NCBI RefSeq assembly: GCF_003386665.1
Contig: NZ_QTUB01000001.1
Coordinates: 1,054,001 to 1,118,000, forward strand
Direction: 5' to 3'
DNA: 64,000 bases
DNA from: Xenorhabdus cabanillasii
Lineage (GTDB): Bacteria > Pseudomonadota > Gammaproteobacteria > Enterobacterales > Enterobacteriaceae
Positions within the stretch are counted from its first letter, which is position 1. Each line of letters opens with the position of its first letter. The translations under genes and the position numbers were made by a program. Below, in pieces: positions 8,119 through 15,743 of this stretch. The notes beneath the pieces were generated by a model. The model saw only the letters and a list, made by a program, of their open reading frames with translations, was not told the DNA's origin and searched no databases.

Positions 8119-8517
8119 ATGAATCATTTATCGCAAGCCACCAATAACCTGCTGATGCAGATGGTGATGGATTTAAAGAACGGGTATATCCGCCGGTGTG
8201 AATCGCTGGGCATGACCCCGACGGAAATGCAGATGTTACAAAGCCTGACTATTGAGGATTTGCACTATTTAGGCAACAGCCCGGTATCGGTGCTGACGGT
8301 GCATATTCACCACAGCAACCTGGCCCGTATCCTGCATCAGGCCCGGATTGAACAGCAGCGGATGCAGCGCATTGACCGGGCGCTGATGCTGGGCGGTTCG
8401 ATTGAAATGATGCGGTATTTTTTCGGCTTATCCAGTCTGGAAATCGCAGCGCGCCGGCGGATTGCCGGTATTGCGGTGCGTGCCGGACGGGGGCTGGTGC
8501 TGAGCGACTGGATATGA
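8119..8517 (+). CDS. DUF2857 domain protein of ICE (possibly shortened)
   Basis: 132 residues. The pattern matches the DUF2857 family of SPI-7/PFGI-1 elements, notably the RRRIAGIAVRAGRG segment at ~115-128. The ATG at 8119 has GGGAGGAAG 5-10 bp before it. A longer frame from 8056 would overlap parB without a site. The protein ends soon after GLVLSDWI, earlier than I expect for the family. The next small frame (8514-8633) reads like its missing C-terminus, so a frameshift is suspected. The function of the family is unknown. Here it sits with the replication genes. Confidence 0.72.
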   Translation: MNHLSQATNNLLMQMVMDLKNGYIRRCESLGMTPTEMQMLQSLTIEDLHYLGNSPVSVLTVHIHHSNLARILHQARIEQQRMQRIDRALMLGGSIEMMRYFFGLSSLEIAARRRIAGIAVRAGRGLVLSDWI

Positions 8518-8633
8518 TGATGGCGGTGGCAGAGCGTAATGACGTGTCATTAACGTCTGTCTGGAATGCCGTGCGGGAGTGGTATCCCGCCGGGTCAGCG
8601 GACACCGGCCCCGCCGTTCGTGAGGGAGCATAA
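8514..8633 (+). pseudogene. 39-codon frame, possible detached C-terminus of the DUF2857 gene
   Basis: ATGATGATGGCG begins inside the stop of the DUF2857 gene and runs to a TAA at 8631. The product, with VSLTSVWNAVREWYPAG at its centre, is helical and tryptophan-rich, unlike a random frame. It lies in a different frame from DUF2857, which fits loss or gain of a base near 8510. It could instead be a real small coupled gene. The evidence is position and composition only. Confidence 0.35.
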
Positions 8634-8634
8634 G

Positions 8635-8916
8635 ATGGTGCAGAAAATTGCGGTGTCAGGACGATTAAGGGAACTCATCCCGGGGCTGGGGCTGTATGTC
8701 CCGCCGCGGGTGCCGGTGCTGTACTGCCAGAAAGCCTGCCATCAGGTGCGGCGATTCCGGCGGGGCGAGCGGAATTACATCCGGCTGAAAGAAAAGGGCA
8801 CCGGTTACCTGAAAATCAATATCAGCCTGTCATGGCGGTTGTTAAGCCGTGATGCCGGTCAGCACTGGGAACTGATGCACCACGAGCGCTACAACAATGA
8901 AATCCGCAAGGCCTGA
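8635..8916 (+). CDS. Small basic ICE protein of unknown function
   Basis: 93 residues, strongly basic, without membrane segments. It starts at ATG 8635 after GAGGGAG, 1 bp past the stop of the small frame before it. A longer frame from 8566 would overlap that frame and lacks a site. The charged RRFRRGERNYIRLK stretch suggests nucleic-acid contact, but no family is recognised. Same-strand position between DUF2857 and the STY4528-type gene places it in the replication block. Confidence 0.62.
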   Translation: MVQKIAVSGRLRELIPGLGLYVPPRVPVLYCQKACHQVRRFRRGERNYIRLKEKGTGYLKINISLSWRLLSRDAGQHWELMHHERYNNEIRKA

Positions 8917-9016
8917 ATTCTGAAGTGTTGTCATTCTGCATCCGGCCGCGAAGTGAAGACCGGGTGCAGCCCTGAGAATATTTTTTGACGTATTAACCCC
9001 GGAGATAAGCAAAACC

Positions 9017-10249
9017 ATGGCCCTGCCCGCAGACAGTTTACTTGCCCATACGATTGATAAAATGAAAAACCGGCTGGCCGCGCGGGCGGACGACGATGTT
9101 TCACAACTGCGCAGTGGTCTGCTGTTTATGGGCAACATTCAGGATGCCTATCCCCGGCGTTTGTTGCTGGATAATCGTTTGTCCCCGCTGGATAAAACCG
9201 GCTGGATGATGATACGCCTTTATGCGCAGCAAAATGAGGGCGCGGTTTTTCCCAGTTACGATGAATTGCAGGTGTTGCTGGCGTCACCCTATAAAGGGAA
9301 AGCGTCCCGTGAAACCGTCAGCCGGGTGTTACTGATGCTGCGAATAACCGGCTGGCTGAGTCTGTGCAAACGGATCCGTGATGACAACGGGCGGGTCAGG
9401 GGCAATATCTATGCCCAGCACGATGAACCGCTGACCTGCCGCGATGCGGAAACCTTCGATCCCGGCTGGCTGGAGACGGTTTCTGAAGCCTGTCGCAGTA
9501 AAAACAGAACCCTCAGCCAGACCGCCCGGGATGTCCTGACGGAAATCAAAGCTGACCCGCAGATGCGCCATCGCCACAGTCATATCAGTTTGCTGGAAGC
9601 AAGGCTGGGGGCCGCGCAGACGCCACAGCAGGCGGTGATGCGTCAGACCCTGAAAACAGCGTCATCCGATGCTGACATTCAGACCGAACGCCGTCAGTCA
9701 GTACCGGGTCCGGCTGCCGGACTCAGTCAGCAGGCACCCTCAGAGACACAGAATTCGGAAACCGAACTCAGTCTTAAATCAACAGGTTATAGTCAAACCA
9801 CTAAACCGAACTGTTATGTACGTTCTTTCACACAGAGTGTGAATAAAAAAACATACGTAGATCAGTCATCCGCTATTTTTCTGCCCGAAGGGCTGTGCCG
9901 GCAACTGGAGTCGGACGATGTGACCATGCTGACCAGTCAGTTACAGGCGCTGCCTGCTGAACAGGCGCAAACGGTACTGAGCAGTCTGGATAACGCCCTG
10001 CGGACAGGCAGCATCGGCAATCCGGTGGGCTGGCTGCTGACCGTCATGAAACGGGCACGGGAAGGGAAATTATTTGTGCAGCCGGGGCAGACCGGTGTTC
10101 CCGCCACGGTGGCAGTCCCCGCAAGACGACCGACTGAGCCTGAACAGCCTGTTTCACGTCCGGTGCAACCAGCTTCACCGGCACATGTCCGCAACGTGGT
10201 GAGTGAGATCCGTCAGCAGATGAATCTGGCGAAATACTACCAGAAGTAG
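9017..10249 (+). CDS. STY4528-family ICE replication protein
   Basis: A 410-residue protein whose N-terminal ~150 residues carry a winged-helix look (LDKTGWMMIRLYAQQ, then SYDELQVLLASPY and KASRETVSRVLLMLR). This matches the STY4528 family named as pathogenicity-island replication proteins. The central part (~190-270) is polar and low in complexity. The C-terminal part ends in a conserved-looking helical segment (QQMNLAKYYQK). GGAGATAAG precedes ATG 9017. It may initiate replication of the excised ICE. The two palindromes directly downstream (10267-10325) could be its or ParB's binding sites. Confidence 0.8.
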   Translation: MALPADSLLAHTIDKMKNRLAARADDDVSQLRSGLLFMGNIQDAYPRRLLLDNRLSPLDKTGWMMIRLYAQQNEGAVFPSYDELQVLLASPYKGKASRETVSRVLLMLRITGWLSLCKRIRDDNGRVRGNIYAQHDEPLTCRDAETFDPGWLETVSEACRSKNRTLSQTARDVLTEIKADPQMRHRHSHISLLEARLGAAQTPQQAVMRQTLKTASSDADIQTERRQSVPGPAAGLSQQAPSETQNSETELSLKSTGYSQTTKPNCYVRSFTQSVNKKTYVDQSSAIFLPEGLCRQLESDDVTMLTSQLQALPAEQAQTVLSSLDNALRTGSIGNPVGWLLTVMKRAREGKLFVQPGQTGVPATVAVPARRPTEPEQPVSRPVQPASPAHVRNVVSEIRQQMNLAKYYQK

Positions 10250-10266
10250 TATGTATGAAAAATGTA

Positions 10267-10325
10267 CTGTGTTGGAGGGTCCAACACAGATTAAAAATCA
10301 TACTGTGTTGGAGGGTCCAACAAAG
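10267..10325. repeat. Two direct copies of a palindrome (iteron-like or terminator-like)
   Basis: CTGTGTTGGA-GGG-TCCAACACAG (10267-10289) is a perfect 10-bp inverted repeat with a GGG centre. A second copy at 10303-10325 differs at one base, with a 36-bp period, and a degenerate third (AACAGGTTCAACAAG) follows near 10347. There is no T-run after either. Regular spacing right behind a replication gene suggests protein binding sites (iterons or parS-like). A double-hairpin transcription stop remains possible. Confidence 0.6.
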
Positions 10326-10442
10326 TGTAAAAAACACACAATATTAACAGGTTCAACAAGCTGGGTAAAAAACTGGCTTTGAAGGGAATAAAAATGTGAA
10401 TGTTATCTGTTTACATCAGAGCGTTATCAGCATTGCATATCT

Positions 10443-11084
10443 TCAAGGTAATCCTACGAAGCCAACAGGGAGATTACGTGGAATGTATTCTCTCCATAAC
10501 ACTGCTCCATTTTCCTCCCAGGGGGGAATAGTAGGCTCCAAATTTTTCCAAAACTGTATCTTTCTTTTGACTTGAGGGTGCTCCTTATTTCTGAAGATCC
10601 ACCTTAATTCACTTGCTGTTACATTTGATTCAGCTCCTGGGTATTCCTTTTTCTTCACGACATATTCCATGTCTATATCATCAAGTATGAAATGAATATG
10701 CATATCTTCGGTCAGATTGTTATTCCCTATGGTTATCCATGATAATGAACCCTTACATTTTCTGCCTGATATACGGGATGGATGTTCATTGGGATATGTT
10801 AGTGCAGTACGGTATTTGGGATGTTCTGATAGGTGGGAAAGAAAATTTTGAAAATAAGGGAGGTTTTGGGGCAGAGTCATATTATAAAATTGGCGTTGTC
10901 CCGTTTTTATTATATCAACCTCCCGTGGAACTACATATTGATCAACTATTGATGCTCGTACATTGTACTGATCTAATCTTATCTCAATACGTAATAATCT
11001 AGCATATATCGTCCTTTGAAGTTGTAAACCATATATTAAATCACCAGGTGAAAATTTTTGGGTGAAAGGGGGCTTAAATGGCAT
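10443..11084 (-). CDS. Unknown cargo protein, AT-rich, minus strand
   Basis: A 213-residue protein with a clear ribosome site (AAGGAGA, 6 bp before the ATG at 11084). It is soluble, with no signal peptide or transmembrane helix. The C-terminal 70 residues contain SELRWIFRN, VKRKIQFWKN and PPWEENG, a pattern I half-recall from uncharacterised enterobacterial proteins but cannot name. Its strand and base composition differ from the surrounding ICE backbone. It sits between the replication gene and TIGR03761, so it is a cargo insertion. Confidence 0.65.
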   Translation of the reverse strand: MPFKPPFTQKFSPGDLIYGLQLQRTIYARLLRIEIRLDQYNVRASIVDQYVVPREVDIIKTGQRQFYNMTLPQNLPYFQNFLSHLSEHPKYRTALTYPNEHPSRISGRKCKGSLSWITIGNNNLTEDMHIHFILDDIDMEYVVKKKEYPGAESNVTASELRWIFRNKEHPQVKRKIQFWKNLEPTIPPWEENGAVLWREYIPRNLPVGFVGLP

Positions 11085-11343
11085 TTGTCTTCTCCTTGTA
11101 AATTCAGGATGAAACTCAACAGATAATTAAGTCAGGTAGTATTATCCTTTAGACATGAATCCAGAATGGATCATTATCATACAATGTTGGCAGTGCCAAT
11201 ACTGGCTAAAAAGACACCTTTTTTGACAGTGAATAAAACCCATCATTTTTCTCTTTTTTCATAACTGGTTATCTATTGAGTCTTTGTCTCCTCTGCCCTG
11301 ATAGTTTGACTGACTTATCAAGGCCAAACAGGAGTCGTTGTAC

Positions 11344-12068
11344 ATGTCTGATGCAGAAGATAAATCATCATCCCAGTCACATTTACGCGCCGGGGTATTA
11401 ACCTCTTCATTAACGATTGAACTTCACACCCACTACGCCATCCGCCTCTGGGCAGGGCGTAAAAAAGAAGACATCACCGGCCGCCGTCAATACCCGGACA
11501 TTATCGGCATGCCGCAGGTAATTAAACGGGCGGGCACCATCAGTGAGGATGCGGCTGCCGATAACCCGTATGCCGACAGCTGGCTGATGAAACTGGAACA
11601 GGCCCTGGTGGCGGCCTCGGCCAGCCTTCAGCAGAGTATTGCCACCTTGCAGGAAACACTGAACGCCCTGCCGGCACAGGTGACGTTATCCGCGGTTTCC
11701 TCTGTTGAACCGATGAATATCGGGGTCTACAGTCACTCCCCGCTGGGTTACCGCTGTGTCTGGCTGTTGTCGGTTTCGACCAGCTGGCGATGAAAACCTT
11801 TCAGGAGTTTCATTACGGTTTTATTTCTCGTTCAGAGCGGGATGCGTTGCTGCATAACGGCAGTCGGGTGATCCGCCAGATTTATGGTCTGGTGCGTTCT
11901 TACCGCCCTCTGAAGGTGACCCGTGCGGATATTGAGGAAAAAACGCCGGCAGGCCTTGAAGCCATTAAATGGCTGGGCGAACCGGACCCCGATATTCTGT
12001 CGGGCCGGCTGCGTTCTGATTTTTCACCCCCCCTGCGCACGGTGGCTCAGGATGCAGGGAGGGGGTGA
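11344..12068 (+). pseudogene. TIGR03761-family ICE protein, frameshifted
   Basis: The first part (11344-11793) gives the N-terminal ~140 residues, ending MNIGVYSHSPLGYRC-VWLL. The second part (11790-12068) continues as MKTFQEFHYGFISRSERD through to PPLRTV, typical of TIGR03761 proteins. The two join if one base, probably a G in CTGTTG-TCGG near 11770, is added back, restoring WLLVGFDQLAMKTF. So a single-base deletion splits one gene. The family is a fixed part of PFGI-1 elements and lies just before topB; its function is unknown. ATG 11344 has AGGAG 9-10 bp before it. A sequencing error cannot be excluded. Confidence 0.8.
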
Positions 12069-12069
12069 T

Positions 12070-14064
12070 ATGCCACTTTATTTATGTGAAAAGCCCTCTC
12101 AGGCCAGAGATATCGCCCGGGTGCTGGGTGTGAAACAGCGAGGGCAGGGTTATCTCTTTGGCGGCAGTATTACAGTCACCTGGGCTATCGGGCATTTACT
12201 GGAAATGGCCGCACCGGAGCACTATGGTGAACAATTCGGCCCGCCGTGGCGCATGGAACCCCTGCCGGTACTGCCTGTGCAGTGGCAATGGACAGTGAAG
12301 AAAGAGACTGCCGATCAGTTTGCTGTGATCAGACAGTTACTGAAACAGGCCAACGAAGTGATTATCGCCACCGATGCCGACCGTGAAGGGGAAGTGATCG
12401 CCCGTGAACTGCTGGAATTCTGCCGTTTCACCGGTCCCGTCAGGCGGCTGTGGCTGTCTGCACTGGATGAAACCAGTATCCGGCAGGCTCTGGCCGCGTT
12501 ATTACCGGGGAAACAAACGGAACCGCTTTATCAGGCCGGGCTGGGTCGGGTACGTGCTGACTGGCTGATGGGCATCAATCTGACCCGCCTGTATACCCTG
12601 AAAGCACAGGCACAGGGATTTGGTGAAGTGTTATCCATCGGACGGGTTCAGACGCCGACACTGGCGCTGGTCGTAAACCGCGATAATGCTATCGGCCGGT
12701 TTGAACCCAAGCCTTACTGGCAGGTGATGACCACATTACAAAAAGAGAATATGACCTTTCGGGCCAAGTGGCTGCCCGCCCCCGATGCGTGTGATGAAGA
12801 AAAACGCTGTAGTCGGGAGGATATCGCACATCGTGTGGTCAGAGCCTGCCAACAGACACAACATGCTGTGGTGACAGAACTCACCCGGAAACGGGAGAAA
12901 ACCCCGCCGCCGCTTTGTTTTGATTTGGGGACACTCCAGCAGGTGGCTTCCCGCCAGTGGGGCATGGGGGCCGGTCAGGTGCTGACGATTGCCCAGTCGC
13001 TGTATGAAACCCATAAAGCGACCACCTATCCGCGCACGGATTGTGGTTATCTGCCGGTTTCCATGCGGGCAGATATTCCGGCGGTTTTTACCGCACTGAC
13101 CCGTACCGACCCGGCGATGAGCGGCATTATCAGCCAACTGGATGCCAGCCTGCTTTCCCGTGTCTGGAATGACAGCCAAATCACCGCACACCATGCCATT
13201 ATTCCGACCCGCCACACGTTTGATATGACAAAACTGACGGCAGACGAATTAAAAGTCTATCAGTTGATCCGCCAGTATTATCTGGCGCAGTTTCTGCCTG
13301 CGCAGGAAACGGATGTGACTAACGTGACATTGAATATCGGCGGTCAGTTATTTCAGGCGAAAGGGCGGGTGGGTGTGGTCACAGGCTGGAAGGCCTTGTT
13401 TGCCGATGAAAAACAGGTGCAGGAGCAGGACGACAATACCGCTCTGCCTGCATTGAAAAAAGAGGAAATCTGCCCGGTACTCCGTGCAGAAATACAGCCC
13501 CGGCAAACCCGGCCGCCTGCGCCTTTTACCGAAGGTACGCTGATTGCCGCCATGAAAAATGCCGCTGCGTTTATCCACGATCCGAAGCTTAAAAAAGTGC
13601 TGCGGGAAAATGCCGGGCTGGGCACGGAGGCTACCCGGGCAGGTATCATTGAAGCCCTGTTTAAACGTCAGCTGCTGGCGCGAAAAAAGAAAAACCTGCA
13701 TGCAACGCAGCTGGCGCAGGAGCTGATTGCCGGGCTGCCGGACGTCCTGACCCATCCGGGCATGACGGCACTCTGGGAACAGTCACTGGACGACATTGCC
13801 CGGGGCCGGGCCACACTGGATGGCTTTATGCAGAAACAGGCGCAATGGCTGGTGCATTTAGTGGAAAAGGGCAAAACACAGCCGATCCGGTTTACCCTGC
13901 CGAAAACCCCGGCGTGCCCGCGCTGTGGCGGCCCGATGCAAAAACGGGCGGGAAAAACAACCCCGTTCTGGGGCTGCACCCGCTATCCGGCATGCAAAGG
14001 GATGCTGAACGCTAACGCGGTGACCGGCTCCCGAAAAACCCGGCGGGGAAATTCGCCGGACTGA
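12070..14064 (+). CDS. topB: DNA topoisomerase III (TopB)
   Basis: A 664-residue type IA topoisomerase. The Toprim domain at the N-terminus (LYLCEKPSQARDIA, residues ~3-16) has acidic residues in ATDADREGEV (~100). The active-site Tyr lies in TTYPRTDCGY (~318-327). The C-terminus holds one four-cysteine zinc motif (CPRCGGPM...WGCTRYPACKG). ATG 12070 is taken because the protein then starts exactly at the Toprim strand and a purine-rich GGGAGGGGG precedes it; the frame is open further upstream. It decatenates or relaxes DNA, and in this ICE class topB stands with the ssb and STY4534 replication genes. Confidence 0.95.
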   Translation: MPLYLCEKPSQARDIARVLGVKQRGQGYLFGGSITVTWAIGHLLEMAAPEHYGEQFGPPWRMEPLPVLPVQWQWTVKKETADQFAVIRQLLKQANEVIIATDADREGEVIARELLEFCRFTGPVRRLWLSALDETSIRQALAALLPGKQTEPLYQAGLGRVRADWLMGINLTRLYTLKAQAQGFGEVLSIGRVQTPTLALVVNRDNAIGRFEPKPYWQVMTTLQKENMTFRAKWLPAPDACDEEKRCSREDIAHRVVRACQQTQHAVVTELTRKREKTPPPLCFDLGTLQQVASRQWGMGAGQVLTIAQSLYETHKATTYPRTDCGYLPVSMRADIPAVFTALTRTDPAMSGIISQLDASLLSRVWNDSQITAHHAIIPTRHTFDMTKLTADELKVYQLIRQYYLAQFLPAQETDVTNVTLNIGGQLFQAKGRVGVVTGWKALFADEKQVQEQDDNTALPALKKEEICPVLRAEIQPRQTRPPAPFTEGTLIAAMKNAAAFIHDPKLKKVLRENAGLGTEATRAGIIEALFKRQLLARKKKNLHATQLAQELIAGLPDVLTHPGMTALWEQSLDDIARGRATLDGFMQKQAQWLVHLVEKGKTQPIRFTLPKTPACPRCGGPMQKRAGKTTPFWGCTRYPACKGMLNANAVTGSRKTRRGNSPD

Positions 14065-14126
14065 AAATGGGATTAAGGATTGACCGCACGGACTGGTGCT
14101 TTAAAAATCATGCTGTTTTAGCCGAA

Positions 14127-14196
14127 AACTCCCGTAGCCTGAAAGGGAGCGCATGATTGCGGTACATCTGCCCACCTTTGAAAGCAGATATTGTCA
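14127..14196 (+). ncRNA. STAXI-like structured RNA element, copy 1
   Basis: Two adjacent hairpins: CTCCC (14129-14133) with GGGAG (14145-14149), and ATCTGC (14166-14171) with GCAGAT (14184-14189). The first loop has GTAGCC, which can pair with GGTAC at 14161-14165, as in a pseudoknot. A second copy with the same stems is at 46978-47050. Placement between topB and ssb here, and before a XerDC-type integrase there, matches what I recall of the STAXI motif (Ssb, topoisomerase, antirestriction, XerDC integrase). Assignment is from memory and context. Confidence 0.6.
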
Positions 14197-14340
14197 GTCC
14201 AGTGGCAGTGAAGGTTTTTTATTCTTTATCAGCACGTCAACAACGTATGCGTCTGACGCCCGGCGGGAAAAATCATTCCCGTCAGGGAACCGGATTTTCT
14301 CCGTCATCCCTTATTTTTTTACCTCCATGGAGAACATCGA

Positions 14341-14805
14341 ATGTCTGAGAACACCGCATCCTTAACCAAAAACGACTATTTCAACCTGAATATTAAAGGA
14401 CTGGGTTACCTGCATAATATCCGCCATGTCAGCACCGCCAGCGGGACGTTCCTGAGCTGTGTGATCAATGCGCTGAACGGGCCGGGTGATAGCCCGGTCT
14501 ATGTGCGTTTTGATATCACCGTGGTCGGCAAGGAGGCGACCAGTCTGATCGGTCGTTGCCAGAAATCTGTAGACGAGGACAAAAAAGTGTTGCTGGGCTT
14601 CACCTTAAGCAATCCCTCCACCGATATTTTTACCCTGAAACGCGGAGATCATGCCGGTGAACAGCGCGTCAGCCTGAAAGCCCGTCTGATCAAGGTTGAC
14701 TGGATTAAAATCGGTCAGGAGAAAGTGTATCAGGCCGAACAATCCGACTCGATGCCGCCTCAGAACGGCATCACGCAAAAAGAATATGCAGAGAACTCTT
14801 TCTGA
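14341..14805 (+). CDS. STY4534-family ICE replication protein (DUF3577)
   Basis: 154 residues matching the DUF3577/STY4534 family by its opening (YFNLNIKGLGYLHNIR) and the core VVGKEATSLIGRCQK. There is no signal peptide and it is mainly beta. It lies between topB and ssb, its standard place in SPI-7-like elements, and is thought to help process or replicate the element. The ATG at 14341 follows CATGGAGAACATCGA. A hairpin stands 24 bp after the stop. Confidence 0.85.
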   Translation: MSENTASLTKNDYFNLNIKGLGYLHNIRHVSTASGTFLSCVINALNGPGDSPVYVRFDITVVGKEATSLIGRCQKSVDEDKKVLLGFTLSNPSTDIFTLKRGDHAGEQRVSLKARLIKVDWIKIGQEKVYQAEQSDSMPPQNGITQKEYAENSF

Positions 14806-14828
14806 TATTCCTTTGTTATTCCGCTGAC

Positions 14829-14850
14829 CTGCCCTGAGTTTTCAGGGCAG
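14829..14850 (+). terminator. Hairpin after the STY4534-type gene
   Basis: CTGCCCTGA (14829-14837) pairs with TCAGGGCAG (14842-14850), a 9-bp stem with a 4-nt loop, followed by a weak T-rich stretch. It is probably a terminator or attenuator before the next small gene. Confidence 0.55.
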
Positions 14851-14883
14851 TCCCTTTATTATCAAAGACAACAGGATACCACT

Positions 14884-15093
14884 ATGAATGTTGCACCGAT
14901 TGGGGTTCTGGCCCTGCAATATTGCCATAAACAATTACCGTTAATCGTTTTGCGCCGCCGTGCGGGGTTTTATATCGGCACGATGGATGGAGGTACTCTC
15001 TGCTCCCGTGAGTCGGTAGAATATTTTGTCCGACGTGAGCAGGCGGAATTTGCCCTGAAACAGGGACAATGGACACAACGTCAGTCAGTTTAA
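14884..15093 (+). CDS. Small ICE protein upstream of ssb
   Basis: 69 residues, basic, soluble, no recognised domain. It contains [16 protein letters not shown] and a serine-charged middle. AGGATACCACT precedes ATG 14884, and the gene ends 17 bp before the ssb start, so the two are probably cotranscribed. Similar small genes next to ssb are common in this ICE family. Confidence 0.6.
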   Translation: MNVAPIGVLALQYCHKQLPLIVLRRRAGFYIGTMDGGTLCSRESVEYFVRREQAEFALKQGQWTQRQSV

Positions 15094-15110
15094 CCGATAA
15101 GGAAATGGGT

Positions 15111-15623
15111 ATGTCTTCACGCGGAATCAACAAAGTGATTTTAGTCGGCTATCTGGGGCAGGAGCCGGAAATCCGTTACCTGCCTGCCGGTGGCACAGTG
15201 GCAACGCTTTCTCTGGCCACCTCAGACAGCTGGCGGGATAAACAAACCGGTGAAGTCCGGGAGAAAACCGAATGGCACCGGGTGGTAATCTTCGGCAAGT
15301 TAGCAGAAATTGCCGAAGAATATTTGCAGAAAGGGGCACAGGTCTATATTGAAGGCCAGCTGAAAACCCGCAAATGGCAGGATAACCAGGGCCAGGATCG
15401 CTATTCAACGGAAGTGGTAGTGAATGTGAATGGTTCGATGCAGATGTTGGGAAGTCGTGGGGATTCGAAGCACGCGGCATCTCAGCAGGCTGGGCATAAG
15501 CCGGCACAGAAGCAGCCATCAGCTCAACCTGTTAATCAGGAAAGAAAAAAAACACAGCCAGTACAGGTCTCAGTGTTACCGGAAAAGGATGACACCGACT
15601 GGGATTCGGAAATTCCGTTCTGA
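15111..15623 (+). CDS. ssb: Single-stranded DNA-binding protein
   Basis: 170 residues. The OB-fold fills residues ~5-110 with the classic start [31 protein letters not shown] and [14 protein letters not shown] flexible Q/P-rich linker follows, then the acidic tip [11 protein letters not shown], which recruits partner proteins in SSBs. ATG 15111 is chosen because AAGGA lies 8 bp ahead and the OB-fold starts directly; an in-frame ATG at 15105 is also possible. It protects single strands during ICE transfer and replication. A GCCCTG-CAGGGC hairpin follows at 15649. Confidence 0.95.
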   Translation: MSSRGINKVILVGYLGQEPEIRYLPAGGTVATLSLATSDSWRDKQTGEVREKTEWHRVVIFGKLAEIAEEYLQKGAQVYIEGQLKTRKWQDNQGQDRYSTEVVVNVNGSMQMLGSRGDSKHAASQQAGHKPAQKQPSAQPVNQERKKTQPVQVSVLPEKDDTDWDSEIPF

Positions 15624-15648
15624 ACGGTGTTTTCTTCATTAACGTATT

Positions 15649-15670
15649 GCCCTGTTATCACAGGGCTTCT
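15649..15670 (+). terminator. Terminator-like hairpin after ssb
   Basis: GCCCTG (15649-15654) pairs with CAGGGC (15661-15666), followed by TTCTT. The short T-run makes it a modest terminator. It lies between ssb and the convergent restriction gene. Confidence 0.5.
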
Positions 15671-15743
15671 TAAACTGGCTAAAGCCATAAAAATGGAGTC
15701 GATGTTCGGGTTCCATTAATCATTGTATGATTAGTTCGTTTGC

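Noticed and set aside
10267..10325. CRISPR array
   Set aside because: Only two or three short palindromic copies, no equal-length unique spacers and no cas genes.
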